NCBI GenBank assembly: GCA_029204225.1
Contig: CM055111.1
Span: 43,218,815 to 43,282,814 of the forward strand
Length of the DNA stretch: 64,000 nt
Direction: 5' to 3'
Source: Diphasiastrum complanatum
Taxonomy: Eukaryota; Streptophyta; Lycopodiopsida; Lycopodiales; Lycopodiaceae
Made by a program: the position numbers and the translations under genes. The notes beneath the pieces were generated by a model. That model worked only from the letters and a program-made list of their open reading frames with translations. It was not told the DNA's origin and searched no databases. Positions 34,101 through 48,830 of the stretch are shown in pieces; positions within the stretch are counted from its first letter, which is position 1, and each line of letters begins with the position of its first letter.

Positions 34101-35246
34101 AAGCAAGCACCTAGAGCATGGTACTCTAGGCTAAACTCTTTTCTCATTTCCATCAATTTTGTAATGAGTGCCTATGATCCATCATTGTATATAAGTTTTC
34201 ATGATGGCATGATCATTATTCTTGTTTTGTATGTAGATGACATTATCTTGAGTGGTAATGATCTAGATGGAATTAGAGATGTAAAAATTGCTTTAGCAAA
34301 AGAGTTTAAGATAGTAGATCTCGACCTGTTGAGCTTCATTCTTGGAATAGAGGTTATTAGAGGATGTGATTTTAGCTTCATTTGTCAATCTAAATATGCT
34401 ACATCCATCCTAGATAGATTTGGAATGAAGAATTGTAAAGGCATTGAGACACCAATGGAGCAACATGTAAAAGCATCTATTGGTTGTGATGAAGCATCCT
34501 TTGAGGACATCACATTATATAGAAGGCTTATTGGCTCCTTGATCTATTTAACTATAACTAGACCTGATCTTAGTTATAGTGTTGGAAAGTTAAGCCAATT
34601 CATGCAAAGTCCTCTAGTTTCACATTGGAAGATGGCCAAAAGAGTTCTTAGATACATTTCATTCACTAAGAATTTTAGTATTTTGTATAGAGGAACTAAT
34701 CTTGGCTTAAGAGCCTATAGTGACTCGGATTTTGCAGGTGACAAAGTGGATAGAAGATCAACAAGTGCATTTTCCACCTTTCTATGTGATGGAGTAGTAT
34801 CATGGCTTTCCAAAAAGCAAGATACCATCTCCCTATCTTCCACAGAATCCGAATACAAGGCCTTGACATCAACATGCAAGGAGGTCTCGTGGCTCAAAAG
34901 GCTATTGGTGGAGCTTCATGTCATGGAGGAGGAGATCCCTATCATGTATTGTGACAACCAATCAGCCCAATCACTTGCAACTAATCCTACATTCCATGCA
35001 AGGAGAAAACAGATCGAAATTGCTTATCATTTCATGAGGGAAAAAGTGCAAGCTAAAGAAATCAAGCTCCAACACGTGCCATCATCAAGTTGCTTGGCTG
35101 ATTTGTTTACTAAACCTTTACCTAAAGATTCATTTGTCAATCTTAGATCTTCAATTGGAGTTCTTGATAAAAGCATTGTGATCTCCAAGGCTAGATTTGA
35201 GGAGGAGTGTGAAAAATTGCCTACATTGGCAAATCTAGCCATGTAG
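31178..35246 (+). pseudogene. copia gag-pol polyprotein with stops and frameshifts
   Basis: Gag starts at ATG 31178 (MGSVGAYLLEASERLNSTNY) and has CCHC knuckle CFFCGTKGHFASEC near 31976. The protease site reads WWINSGASFHMT: catalytic Asp replaced by Asn (AAT 32152-32154). GAG-pre-integrase WHKRLGHPNY, integrase FIDDYSR, RSDNGGEY and NGVSERRNRS (second Asp and Glu intact). Reverse transcriptase KARLVAKGF, QLDFTNAFLNG, YGLKQAPRAW and YVDD (34230-34241). RNase H YSDSDFAGD and SSTESEYKAL. Lesions: TGA at 31442 and 33786 (both expected Trp), a frameshift near 31765 and another near 33325. The frame ends 39 bases inside the 3' LTR. Confidence 0.92.
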
Positions 35247-35898
35247 AATATTGTACATTTTGTCAATATTGTTTGTTGGTTACTTGAATGGCCAAAGTGC
35301 CACTTGTACATACACACCTAAAGTAGGTTACCACGAGTCAAGAGGAGTGGTTGTGTCTAATTGGTATTGATTCCTACTTTGTAGGATCTAGACCATGATT
35401 TATGATGAGATTTGTACCTACCATGCACCTACCAAGCATGACTCTTGGATCTAGGCTAGGGTTTTCACATTAGGGCAAGAAAGTGGATTCTACTTCCTTA
35501 TTACATGCTGGATTTTCACCTAACTTTGCAAAGGAAGTGTGTTTTACTATGTATTCCCATTCTCCATAGTGAGAAGATAGAAACTTTTTGGAGCCTCAAG
35601 GAGAAACTCGAGTTTCCTCTCATTGTATGGTGATTAATCTATTTTTCCAATGAAACCCAGCTTTGGCACTTTGTAAACACTGTCTACAGGCCGTACTACA
35701 GCCTTATTTCCACACATGTGGAGTTGGATTATACTAATTGATCAATGCTTTGATTGTCTCTACTTGTTTCCTATCAAGCTGCTAAACTAGATCTTGTTTT
35801 CTGATGACTAGTTTCTGATAGATTGTTTAACAAGCATACAAATACCTTGTGGATCATTCAAAGATCCATTTATGGTCCTTAGTTATGTACTTTTCACA
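35208..35898 (+). repeat. 3' LTR of the copia element, 691 bp
   Basis: Starts TGTGAAAA and ends TTTTCACA, the same length class as the 5' LTR with scattered differences. The palindrome is CCACACATGTGG here. Followed by ATGTT. Confidence 0.92.
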
Positions 35899-37006
35899 AT
35901 GTTGTGGTTGGATCTAACAATCTTGATGTTGATGACATGGATTATGGTACTTTGGATGATGTTGATGAAGGGCCTTTATCAAGTCAAAAGCCAAGGAGGA
36001 CATCAAGGCAAAGGCAAACACCTTCAAGGCTCACTTATGATGAGGGTAAGCAAGTGGGAAGTGATTCATTTTGCTTTTCTCACATGTTTTGATAAATCTT
36101 CTTGTGTAGATGATGTTATGCAAGTGGATGTTGGTTCTCATAGTTTTAATGCAACTAATGGATCTGGAAAAGAAATCTTAGCAAATGACTTTGATGGTCA
36201 AGTGGAAGATCAAGAGGTTGATCTCAAGGTTTCAACAAGACAAAAGGGAAAGTGGCAATTTGGAGCTAGTCAAGAGCATCAAAGGAGAGTTTGCAAAGAT
36301 GTTTTGGATCTGTTTTTGCAGGTGTTTGAAGACTCAAGGTCAAAGTAATAGCAAGGAAGTGTTGTTCAAGTTTACTTTACTTGTTCTATCTCATGTTTGA
36401 GCAATTTCATGTGGATGTGTGCAAATATCAAGATATGGTGAAATTAGCTACATTGGTTTGCATCATTTTGATGTTGGAGTTGTACTAGCATTCTTGGCTT
36501 GTTTTGCTTATGTAAATGAAGCTATTGAAGACTCATTATATCTTTCATCCATAGTCAAGTCATCAAGTGATGATGGCATCTTGTGGCAAGATGGAGATGG
36601 AGGCTCATTCATGGAGTTTTACGATGGAGACATATCAAGAATGGACAAAGATGGAAGAGACAAGCAAGCAAGTGGTCATCACTCACATTTATTGTTTGGT
36701 TGTTGTTATTTTCCAGAGAGTTCAAAGTTGGAAGCATGGAGAAATCATTTCATTTACATTCTATTTGGTTCTTCATGTTCTAATTAAATCTTGTGAAGAG
36801 GAAATGAAGCCAAGGTCTTTTCTTTGATATGTGTAAAATTGATGTAAGAAATAGTAAAGCATCCAATTTGGACACTATTCTCTATATCAATTATGGAAGC
36901 TAATTTAAAACCTTAGAAAAGAGGTCTATACTTAGGATGGATATCATTCTAAAGTTGTAGCAAAGTAGTATGGTTAAATCTATGCTAAAACTAGTTGAAG
37001 AGGGAG
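35899..37006 (+). pseudogene. older copia element, linker and tail, right of the insertion
   Basis: It continues the integrase-RT linker: NNLDVDDMDYGTLDDVDEGP, SSQKPRRTSRQRQTPSRLTY, comparable to TPRRSTRARSEPLRLTYDG of the inserted element. No reverse transcriptase follows, so the older element is internally deleted. It ends with a purine tract GAAGAGGGAG (36997-37006) before a TGTGAGAAATTG LTR edge. Confidence 0.65.
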
Positions 37007-37339
37007 TGTGAGAAATTGTCAACTAGTTTGATTTGGTATATGCATTTCATACTTAGAGATAAACTTTATGAAGTTATTTTTAGTCTAATTTCATTTGAAT
37101 TACCACTTTTAAAAAGTGTGGGAAATGTAGAAGGTCAAATTTGGGAGATTCAAATTTGAATATTTGGTTCATTGAATCGTGAGTAGATCTAGAAGTTTCC
37201 TATTGTTGATAAGATTGGAGAACCACATCCAAATCTGGTATAGGCCTGTGGCCTGTTATAAATAGCCTACAAAATTGTGAGGAGATACATTCTCTCTCTC
37301 CAATCTCATTCATGCTTATACATGAAATTTCTTTGGCGT
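37007..37339 (+). repeat. probable 3' LTR (left part) of the older copia
   Basis: Begins TGTGAGAAATTGTC right after a purine tract. It carries a good TATA box, TATAAATAG, at 37257-37265, as expected for an LTR promoter. A TIR element interrupts it at about 37340. The far end was not found. Confidence 0.55.
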
Positions 37340-38052
37340 CATTAGAGAAAATTTGGCTTTGGAAGGGGCCCTATAAGGATTGCCAAGTAGGCTGTCCGAG
37401 TTTACATCTTGGGCAGCCAAGTATAATAACTTCAACTAAAAAATTAAATTAAATCATTGACTTGAAAAATAGATATACTAAGGAGTGTGAGGGAAGTATT
37501 GAAACAATCAAAATTAATGAGGGGGGTGGTGCAAATTTTTTTTAAATCAATAATATTTAGATCACTAAAAAAAATCAACTTATAATTAAGTTATTGTTGA
37601 GAGATAGAGTGGTGGTAGGGGGAGGGAATTTTTTTTTTTTGAATTTGTTCATAAAGAGAGAGGGGTGGGGGCGCGCCCCCTTCGATGCGCCAGCTGGCAT
37701 CCACGAAAGGGGGGGGGGGGGGGCTGGCCTCATGGGAATGTCGCACCTCGAAGGGGGCGCGACTCTCTTTCCCAAGGGGGTGTGGCCCCCCTCACCCTCC
37801 CCTTTATGTCAACATTCTCTACCCCCCCTCTTGTTTTTCTAATTTCAATATTTTAACTTAAATTTTTTTTTTCTTCAATATGTCATATGTTAGATTTTAA
37901 AAAAATTTGCCCCACTTTTGTGGACAAATTTTCTGCATTACGTAGAAGTACACCTGGAGTTTTGCTATTGGTCTATAGAAAGATTTAAAAGTTGAAAAAA
38001 AATAAAAGGAATTTTTTCGGAGGGCCCTTTTTGCTCCCAAATTTTCTCTAAT
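37340..38052. mobile_element. TIR element of about 710 bp
   Basis: The left end CATTAGAGAAAATTTGG...GGGGCCCTATAAGG (37340-37378) is inverted at the right end (38017-38052, GAGGGCCCTTT...AAATTTTCTCTAATG). The bases just outside are both GTC-like, but a target duplication is not certain. It has no transposase. The centre holds a GC-rich island at 37660-37800 with GCGCCCCCTTCGA inverted about 70 bp away and a 15-base G run at 37709-37723. A third copy of this terminus is at 63458. Confidence 0.55.
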
Positions 38053-38389
38053 GTCTATACTCATTGGTGCACTATAGTGTTGATATCTTGAATTTTTGTG
38101 TGTAGAATGCAATTGTTTGATGTTTGTTGGATTCACACGTGTGAAATACAGTAGCTTACTGGTTTTGTATAGTAGCTTATCTGATTTTGTCAGGATCTAT
38201 TAGAGTTTATGGCTTCTATGCATTGTTAGAGCTATATTTCTACATTGTCAATGGTGCTAGATGTGCTATCTTAAGTAATCAAATATCTTAGAGTTTGATT
38301 GGATCTTAATGATCTGATTATTCTTCACATTTCTCTCGATGTTATTCCACTCACAAACATATAATAGGGCTCTACAATGCCACATAATG
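38053..38389. other. no gene recognised; CACACGTGTG palindrome
   Basis: Mostly AT-rich. TTCACACGTGTGAA at 38132-38145 suggests residual LTR sequence. Confidence 0.4.
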
Positions 38390-38860
38390 CATTGTGCACC
38401 AGCTCTACATCACATATGCGCTTGAGTGCAGTTCATCTCTCATTGTCTTGATTCTGGTCATGTAAGTCTGAATGTGCTCCCCTTGTTCCATTTGGACACT
38501 ATTAAACTTTGACTTCGAGAACATACTCCTTGATGGATTTGACATCTCGAACTGCTCTTTTAGTACATCTCATGCTTGTCTTGGCATGACTGCATCACTG
38601 ATGTGGGTAATGATGTGGTCTTTCATTGATAATTCGATGAAGGTCAATGCTCTTCTTGCCTTCTTGTCGAACACTTTGATGTCTGCTTCATTTGGTGGTC
38701 TTCGCTCATCACCGTGATGACATCCCACAATTTCTTCTTTCTCACAATTGTTTTCATCTTGAATTTTCATATCACATAGTTGGAAACACTCTCCAATTTG
38801 CTATTTTCACTCAAAATGGACTTTCCCATATTCGCCATCTCAAGACGATCTAAAATTGAA
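38390..38860 (-). pseudogene. copia gag fragment
   Basis: Minus strand from about 38860: MANMGKSILSENSKLESVSN, then a frame with MKIQDENNCEKEEIVG or, in another frame, KMKTIVRKKKLWDVI. This is followed by FDKKARRALTFIELSMKDHI, SDAVMPRQA, a TGA where Trp is expected (38572-38570), DVLKEQFEMSN and GEHIQTYMTRIKTMRDEL. This is the UBN2-type gag of copia elements. Frame changes and stops show decay. The rest of the element is absent. Confidence 0.7.
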
Positions 38861-39084
38861 ATTGTAGGGTAGAAAGAGTATTCTCAGTACAATGGCAATA
38901 TTAGATACTTGTTTTAATGACCTATTAAAATTTCACAACAGACTCCCTAGGTGGTAATTCGCAAGCCAAGTCGGTTTTCAAACGCGAAATGTCTTCTACC
39001 TCACACTCCTGACTACTCGCTCCCTGAAAGGGGATAAAGAGATTTGGCATCCACAGAGAGCATTCTCTATGAAAATCACTCTAT

Positions 39085-39110
39085 TTTGTGATACCATACT
39101 TGTAGGTACA
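39085..39110 (-). promoter_or_regulatory. primer binding site and LTR edge of the minus copia
   Basis: The minus strand reads TGGTATCACAAA (39096-39085), four bases after an LTR end ...GTACCTACA (LTR on the plus strand from 39101, TGTAGGTACA). The LTR continues to the right for an undetermined length. Confidence 0.55.
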
Positions 39111-39509
39111 ATCTGGGTGCCCTTCCTTTGGAGTATGTAGCCCTTCATTTGGTCCAAAACGGTTAAGGAACAAGGAAGTAAGGGCTTTATGAAGAAACTT
39201 CACCCTTCGTGAATTTTTGGACCTTGGGTCCCATTCAAAACAAATATTTTTAATGAAAATGAAGGTTATTTTGTCTTTCAAGGCACTTCGTGCCCCTTCC
39301 ATTTTTCATTGGATCCAAGAAGTTTGATCCTGCACATGGAAGCTCAAATCGATCTCAGTTGTACCGTGCTCAAATCTTTGTTATATGTCATATATGTCTA
39401 GTTGTGAGATCCTAATTCATGATTGAGATCAAACTGGGCCACCGAACTAGACTCCTTGAGCAACTAAATCCTTGGAGACACTACTCCATTTTTCTCCCTG
39501 GCCGTGCAT

Positions 39510-42719
<3,210 letters not shown>

Positions 42720-42834
42720 TCTAAGAGAGGTATTGGCCCGCTGGCCGGCGTGCAGCAGAGACAATGAGAATTTGGACTCTGGAGGGAAGAGTTTTTGCCA
42801 CTTCGCCGTCCAGCAGGCCAATACCTTTCTGAGA
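42720..42834. ncRNA. foldback of 115 bp, possible small-RNA precursor
   Basis: Arms 42720-42750 and 42804-42834 pair over 31 positions with 27 Watson-Crick matches (core GGTATTGGCC/GGCCAATACC), loop 53 bases. Size and imperfect pairing fit a plant microRNA-type hairpin, but the arm sequence does not match a miRNA family I know. It could equally be the ends of a tiny MITE. Confidence 0.35.
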
Positions 42835-43552
42835 AAGCTGTGACTGGGTGGCGCGCTTTGATTTAGGAGGTGTCAGCCATAAACTTTATCGTTGCGATCT
42901 GAGATATAGATCGTCTATCGACTTTACGTTACAGATTGACGGTAACTCATTCTCTGACAAAAATATATATATTTATATATGCAAAGGTGTCTCGTAATTT
43001 TACTCTTACGAGGCGTCAGCCCTATTAGATTTAGCCATTCCTATTGGGTCAAAGCCTCAAAGCAAGTCACGTCTGGGAAGTTTTTGTTGCATGTTGCCAC
43101 CAAAATCATATCATTAAGACAGCTTGTAGTGTATGGTAAGGCAATTGTTATGTGCAGGTTAATTCAACAAGGAGCTGGAGCTGGAGCTGGACTTTAGAGA
43201 GTGCAAGTGACGAGTTTTCGACGGGGACTTGGAAGCCATGGGTTCAGTATCACTACCAATGTTTTTTTTGGTCACATATTGGAAATATCAAACATTTGAT
43301 ATCTTCTAGGATAAGTCTTTCCTGTAGATGCTAGCGAACTCAAGTAGCTCGTGGCCCTTTCTTATTTAGTCAGACTCTGAAGGCTAATACTTGAAGCTTC
43401 TGAACTTTTCACTTCCATATCCGCTACAATTTTCATGTAAACGTGTTCAGCTAATGAAACATTGTGGATTTTCAAGCTATCCAGCCATATGTCACTCTAG
43501 TTTCAAACATTTAAAAATTTTGTTATTATGTAACAGCCTGATCTCTGAAATG

Positions 43553-43955
43553 GTCCCCCCCCCCCCCCCCCTTTGTATCTTATTAGCACTGTCCCATTTG
43601 AACCAAGCAAATCCTTGGTTGCCATGTGACATGCTCGTGTTGTTTTCACCTGAGAGCATTGTTGGGAGCCCTGTCCCACTTGAACCAAGGGGTTGCCATC
43701 TGGCATGCCCATGTTGTTTTCACCTGAGATCTGTGCTAGGAGCCCAGTCCCAATGGCCGGTATCATTGAGACCGCATGGCAGATGCACCTGCACTGCATC
43801 TGCTCCAGAGCTCCCACAACATCCGAAGCGGAGAGAAAAATTTTTGTCTCCCTTAACCCCATTCATCACCATTGGATGGAGTGGGGCCAGCACTGCAGGG
43901 CCTCTCCAGTGCCAATAAGCATAAAGGGGTGAGTGCCAATAATCATAAAGGGGGC
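43553..43955. repeat. poly(C) tract and tandem duplications
   Basis: A C run of about 18 bases is at 43554-43571. Two units of about 75-83 bp follow (43588-43670 and 43671-43746), sharing CTGTCCCA(T/C)TTGAACCAAG and TGTTGTTTTCACCTGAGA. GTGCCAATAA(G/T)CATAAAGGGG is then doubled at 43911-43955. No gene. Confidence 0.75.
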
Positions 43956-45299
43956 GGGGGGTGAGCCTGTTGTGTGACACACAGGCATGTCATTTTATTT
44001 TCTATTAAACCTCCAAGATAATCATTATAAATGTCATCTTTTAGTGTACACTCTACAATTTGAAATCTATTTTTTGCATGGGGTTCAAAGAATAAACGCC
44101 AGTCTATATATGTATTGTGGATATTTCTTTTGATCGTGAAGATGGTGAACGTTAACAAGTGCAGAGGGAGCAGGGCTCGAAAAATAGACAATGTTCAAAA
44201 ATGGAACCCATGATTTGTCAAAAATAGATATCATAAAAATTTTGACAATTTTTTATATAGGCATGTATACAACGATTAGATTGCTATCATGTATCCGAGA
44301 ATAGTTCACAGTACTAAGCGCCATGCGTTGCGATCCTACTATGCTTGTTTACAGATTACATTATATCTCTACTTCTTGAATTGCTCTCACTTTCTCAAGA
44401 TCTTCGATTCTAAGAAATCATATAATATTGACATAATAGAGTTCATGTGGGAACTCTGACAATCGAATGATAATCTAGTGTGTTTAAACCTCCAGTATTT
44501 TATGTGTTCTGTATGTTATTTCTAGTTTACATTTGTGCATATATATACAAGTATGGCATAGAGCTGTTGTGTCATCTTGAGGTAGATCGTGGTTGCAGTC
44601 ATTGTCGATGTAGTTTGCATAGTAGTAGGAGGGGGCAAGTGGTGCGAGTGTGAAAAGCCTATCGTTATCACCCTTCGTTGATATCTGCAAGAAATATAGT
44701 GAGTTTCGCATCTTTCGAAAAAATCAAGGTCAAAATGACGAGATGTAAATGTATCTTTGATACTTCGCATTTTTTAGCTTTTTCGATTGTTGCGAAATTT
44801 TGTGTAAATCTGCATTATCGTAGAATTCGGCTTTTTCACCTTTGTTGACACTTAGGGTTTTTCTACAAACTGTGCGATAATGCGAGAAAAAATGTAGACT
44901 TGTTTTGAGAGTGGATATCTTACATAGTTTAAGAGAACTTAGGAGATAAATTCAGGTGAGTAGGAGTAAGGTTAAACTCCAACAAAAAAGAGCACGTTTC
45001 AAGTTCACCGAAAATGATAACTAGGATGTTGGTTCCAAAGACACATAGGGAGCAGATGCTGGATTATACCTATCCAACCAAACTTGCATCAATCGCATCA
45101 GCCCCCAAGTTATGGACCACAAGCAAGAACTCACCATATAAGAGATGTCAATATATCAACATGTAGCTACTACTCCCAAATCTAACTCTCCTTCTAGATA
45201 GACCTATAGGTAAATTTGTATTTTCCAAGGTTGTTATGTTCCGTAATGGTACGCCTTTAAGCTACGCATCACCATCCTAGGTGGGCATGTATCGCCCAC
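43956..45299. other. no feature recognised
   Basis: AT-rich; no coding or repeat structure recognised. Confidence 0.4.
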
Positions 45300-45640
45300 A
45301 GGACTGTGCTTGATGGGACCTACTGCACTATGTTATATAGAGGTTGGGTATCCCTTTGCCATTTATTGAGTCTACTTGGGAGTTGGTATATGGAGAGCAT
45401 GTGTAGTAGCCAGGATGTATCTCTAGGCTAGAAGATGTGTGCTAAGGAGAGCTAAGCGCAATAGTTGGTGGTATGGGATGCAAGTTAGCATTGGAGGCTT
45501 GCCCGGGCATGACGGTGTCAATAACTCTAGTGCATGGGGATGGGTTGGTAGTGACTCTACAAATGGGCGGATACGGTGCATCAAGACATTGCTATTCCTA
45601 AGAGGAGAAGCATTATGGCCCTGGATGGATGGCACCGAAG
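45300..45640 (-). repeat. LTR fragment related to the LTR at 60.4-61 kb
   Basis: On the minus strand this matches about 60630-60935 with moderate divergence: shared phrases include CATCCCATACCACCA, AGCACACATCT, GAGATACATCCTGGCTA, CACATGCTCTCCAT and a CTATATA TATA-like box. No internal domain adjoins, so it is a solo or truncated LTR. Confidence 0.6.
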
Positions 45641-46480
45641 AGATGCTAGCCAGCACAGGCAAAGATCTTCGGGAGTGAAAAGAGAAGAACAACAAAGCAG
45701 TAGCAGTCATCTCTCATCTTCCATCGAAGACAACATTACCCTTTCACATGAATATTTATTTCGGGTCAAAAACGGGAGAGAAAGCCTTCCAAATTCCACA
45801 AGGAATTCGGCCTCTTTGCCCGTCCCGAAGGAAGTTTCCTTTCTGTAAAAATTTCACCAATAAAATTCATTTTTAGTTCGGGACTTTACATGAGTGAATT
45901 AAGGTTATACATGTATTGCATTTTTGCTTATTGCCATAATGAAGCTCCTTAACCACTAATAGTGTTACATGGTTTACACAAGCCGGTCCCTTCTAGACAA
46001 GGGAGATGGGGCAAAATGTCGAGAAATGACCTAAAGTCTTCTCCAGTTGTGAGAGTCTTCAATTGAGTTAAAGTTTGCTTGAGCAATACAAACACGACAA
46101 ATTAATTTTCATAGAAAAATATGTTTTTATGGATTTGATTGCTTGCAAGACTCATTGTCGGCAAAACGTCCAATTTGGCAAAGTGCAACTAATGCAAATA
46201 CAAAACCCATAAAGATTTCACATAAAGTTCGTCTCAATAGTATTAGAGAAGATAAAGCCCAATCTTGATCTAAGTTCATCATCATTTCGGTTTGATCCTC
46301 ATTCGGATCCATCATCTGATCGTCCAAATATAGAAAATACTTGCAAAAGTATATGAGGAAATTGGAAAATAAAAAATATCAAAAACAAGAGAAAAACAAA
46401 AAGACCAAAAATAATCCTACTTTCCATTCCATTGTATGCATCTGAGATCTAGTAGGAGATTATCCATTCTGGATCCTCCC
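45641..46480. other. no feature recognised
   Basis: AT-rich sequence up to the start of the plus-strand gypsy element. Confidence 0.4.
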
Positions 46481-46559
46481 AACCTTGAGGAATTCATCAA
46501 TGTGCCGATTTAAATACTCCACGAACCCGTTGACATAGATCCACTCCCGATGGACAATC

Positions 46560-47640
46560 CTAGGCCGTCTATACCCCACGCAGTCCGGAATTCTCCAAAA
46601 TCGACCTCCTAAGGTTTGATGGCAGGGGAGATCCATGATGGTTTCTTCAGATCTAACCCAAGCATGTAGGGCCTATGGAGACGACAGTTCTCAAGAGCTG
46701 TTAAGGTATTTCAATCTATGCCTAACCGATACTGCAAAAGATTGGTATTTCAATCTTGAGCAGAACGAACGAGATGATTGGAACATCTTACAGGCTGAAT
46801 TCGTCACGAGATTCAAAACCACCCGCTTCCTCTTTGATCCATTTTTGCAACTTGGATGAATCCGTATGGATAAGAAAAACGAGTCCCTACGAGATTATAT
46901 TGAACGGATCAAGCGATTGCGCGATGAATGCGACTTTGATAGTGTCCCAGACCATAGCGTTTTGACATGGTTCATGGCAGGACTACCCAAGGGAATCAGA
47001 CAACAAATGAAATGAAGAGACAAATATGTGTCTTTTCAAGCAACCTGCGCCGATGCCATTAAGAGAGTCAATAGTGAAAGCACTAGTTCAGACTTTGATA
47101 ATTCTGACCAGGAACGAAGACGCAGAAAGGAATGAAGAGCCAAGCGATGATGTTCTACATATAATAGCGCTGATACCATCATATCCGCCATAGAGAGCTC
47201 GCACTCACAGAGCAATGAGCAGATCAAAAAGCTCACCACTGACCTTGTCGCGGTTGTTGATCAGAAGCTAAAGGGCTTGCAACCAAGACCTATCCACGCC
47301 TATCCAAGGAGAGAATCCATCTGGTGTCCACACTACTATGGCAACCACAAAGCCCGCAGTTGAGACAAAGATTAGAATGACCTGCACGATATTGCCATAT
47401 ATGTAATATGAGCAATACCAACGAATGTCGATACAACCACAGGAACCAAGCAGCCCAAATCCCGTCCCATTGGCACAACGTCAAGGTGCCTTACCCCAAC
47501 CACCACCTAGATTGGCATTACCAACCATTCCCCCAAGAACCCAGGGCCTAATAGTGAGAAATCCGCAACCAGCTGCTCAGCAGCTGGAACATGGTCGAAG
47601 TGACCGAAGAATCCTACTACCCCGGGAAGGAAGCACATGA
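46560..47640 (+). pseudogene. gypsy gag
   Basis: Retrotrans_gag features: LTDTAKDWYFNLEQNERDDW, LQAEFVTRF, then in another frame KNESLRDYIERIKRLRDECD and VLTWFMAGLPKGIRQQMK. A Pro/Gln-rich part follows. A finger-like CPHYYGNHKA near 47330 is incomplete. Frameshifts near 46860 and several stops (for example in MK*RDK near 47014) inactivate it. The end, AHDFVPVHFIDEENGDLVPI, stops at the copia insertion. Confidence 0.7.
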
Positions 47641-47693
47641 CTTTGTCCCAGTGCATTTCATAGACGAAGAGAATGGTGACTTAGTACCTATCT

Positions 47694-48482
47694 TGTCGGA
47701 AAGAGGTGTTCTGACTATAGGTCAAACTTGAAAAGAAACGAACTCGAAAAGAAACGAATAAAAAATAATTTGAGTGTCTAGAAAGAAAACTTTTTGTGCA
47801 TGGCGGAATAAACTATCTTCCTCTTTCACAATGCATGACTATGCCTATCAATTTCAAACAAAACAACAGTGATAGAAATCATGTTTAATCATATAGTAAC
47901 TAACTTTGGAATCATCAATACTACAATGATTATGTAGCCAAACAATTAAGCATTGAATTATCAGAAAAATAATTTGTCGCGAAGCGCTAGACAAATAATT
48001 AGTCGCGAAGAACTACAAAAACGCATACATTCTGAGACAAAGCTGACCGCAATAAAGAATAGTATTGATCAGTATGAAAATGAATACAATAAGTTGCGAA
48101 TCGAATCCACGTACTCTATGCTGTCTCTGAGTGGCTAAAATGAAAGTCTGAATTAAGCGCAATGTTGATAAGTAGTAGCGCAATAGCAATCTCTAAAACA
48201 ACTCTAAGAGGTGAGCTAGAATGCTCATGAGTGTTCAAGATCGCAGGCTTGAGAGAGAGAGAGAGCTAACTATTCAAATGCTTCTTCTGATAATTTTGAT
48301 AATGAAATTGTATGAATATGAATAGCTATTTATACTAAGAAATTAGGTCGTCAAATGTGATCGCCAGTTGGCTGGTGATCCGCTGGCATCCATCCGGTTC
48401 CTTGTCATTGATTGTTGATAAGCAGTGGAAATTGGCCGTAAACAATTTGTCTGCATAAATGAACCAAACTGTCACTTCTGCG
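47694..48482 (-). repeat. copia LTR, left (3' LTR of the minus element)
   Basis: Starts TGTCGGAAAGAGG. It matches 52496-53298 for its whole length with several percent differences and lacks a short insertion present there. A short GA run is at 48251-48264. Confidence 0.85.
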
Positions 48483-48508
48483 GAATATATGTTGTCATAT
48501 CTACAGTA

Positions 48509-48830
48509 CTACAATCTGACCTCTTCGTTGAGAACTTTGCTTCTGACGAAATGATACTTCAGTTCAATGTGCTTACTCCTAAAATGAAATCTAGGGTTGG
48601 TTGATAAAGCAATGGCACTTTGATTATCACAAAATAATGTCGTTGGAACACATTGATTCAAACTGATATCTGAGAGTAAATTCCTCAACCAAATTGCTTT
48701 CTTTGAAGCTTGAGAGGCTACGATATACTTTGATTCAGTGGAAGATAGAGCTATTGAAGATTGCTTGTAACTGTTCCAGGAAATTGGACCATTGTTGAGG
48801 AAGAATGTAAATCTGGATTGGCACATTGTT
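48509..48830 (-). pseudogene. copia RNase H, C-terminal part
   Basis: TFFLNNGPISWNS, SSIALSSTESKYIVASQASK, LFCDNQSAIALSTNP and HIELKYHFVR: the C-terminal half of copia RNase H. Its N-terminal half (GYTDASWTGDVDTRKST) is at the far end of the inverted segment, near 51130-51189 on the plus strand. Confidence 0.85.

Larger units (their letters stand above)
29872..35898 (+). mobile_element. complete Ty1/copia retrotransposon inserted in an older copia
   Basis: 6027 bp with two LTRs (29872-30560 and 35208-35898), a primer binding site, one gag-pol region in copia order and a purine tract GAGGAGGAG at 35199-35207. The target duplication is ATGTT on both sides (29867-29871 and 35899-35903), so the ends are exact. 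LTRs are about 690 bp and nearly identical by eye, pointing to a fairly recent insertion, although gag-pol has several stops and frameshifts. Confidence 0.93.

Noticed and set aside
37594-37856. Gly-rich open frames over the GC island
   Set aside because: Low-complexity G/C runs on both strands give open frames by chance.
43391-43980. Overlapping 79-175 residue frames on both strands
   Set aside because: They cross poly(C) and tandem duplications, conflict with each other and show no protein family features.
45423-45848. Frames of 79-95 residues near 45.5 kb
   Set aside because: They lie in an LTR fragment that matches the LTR at 60.6 kb.
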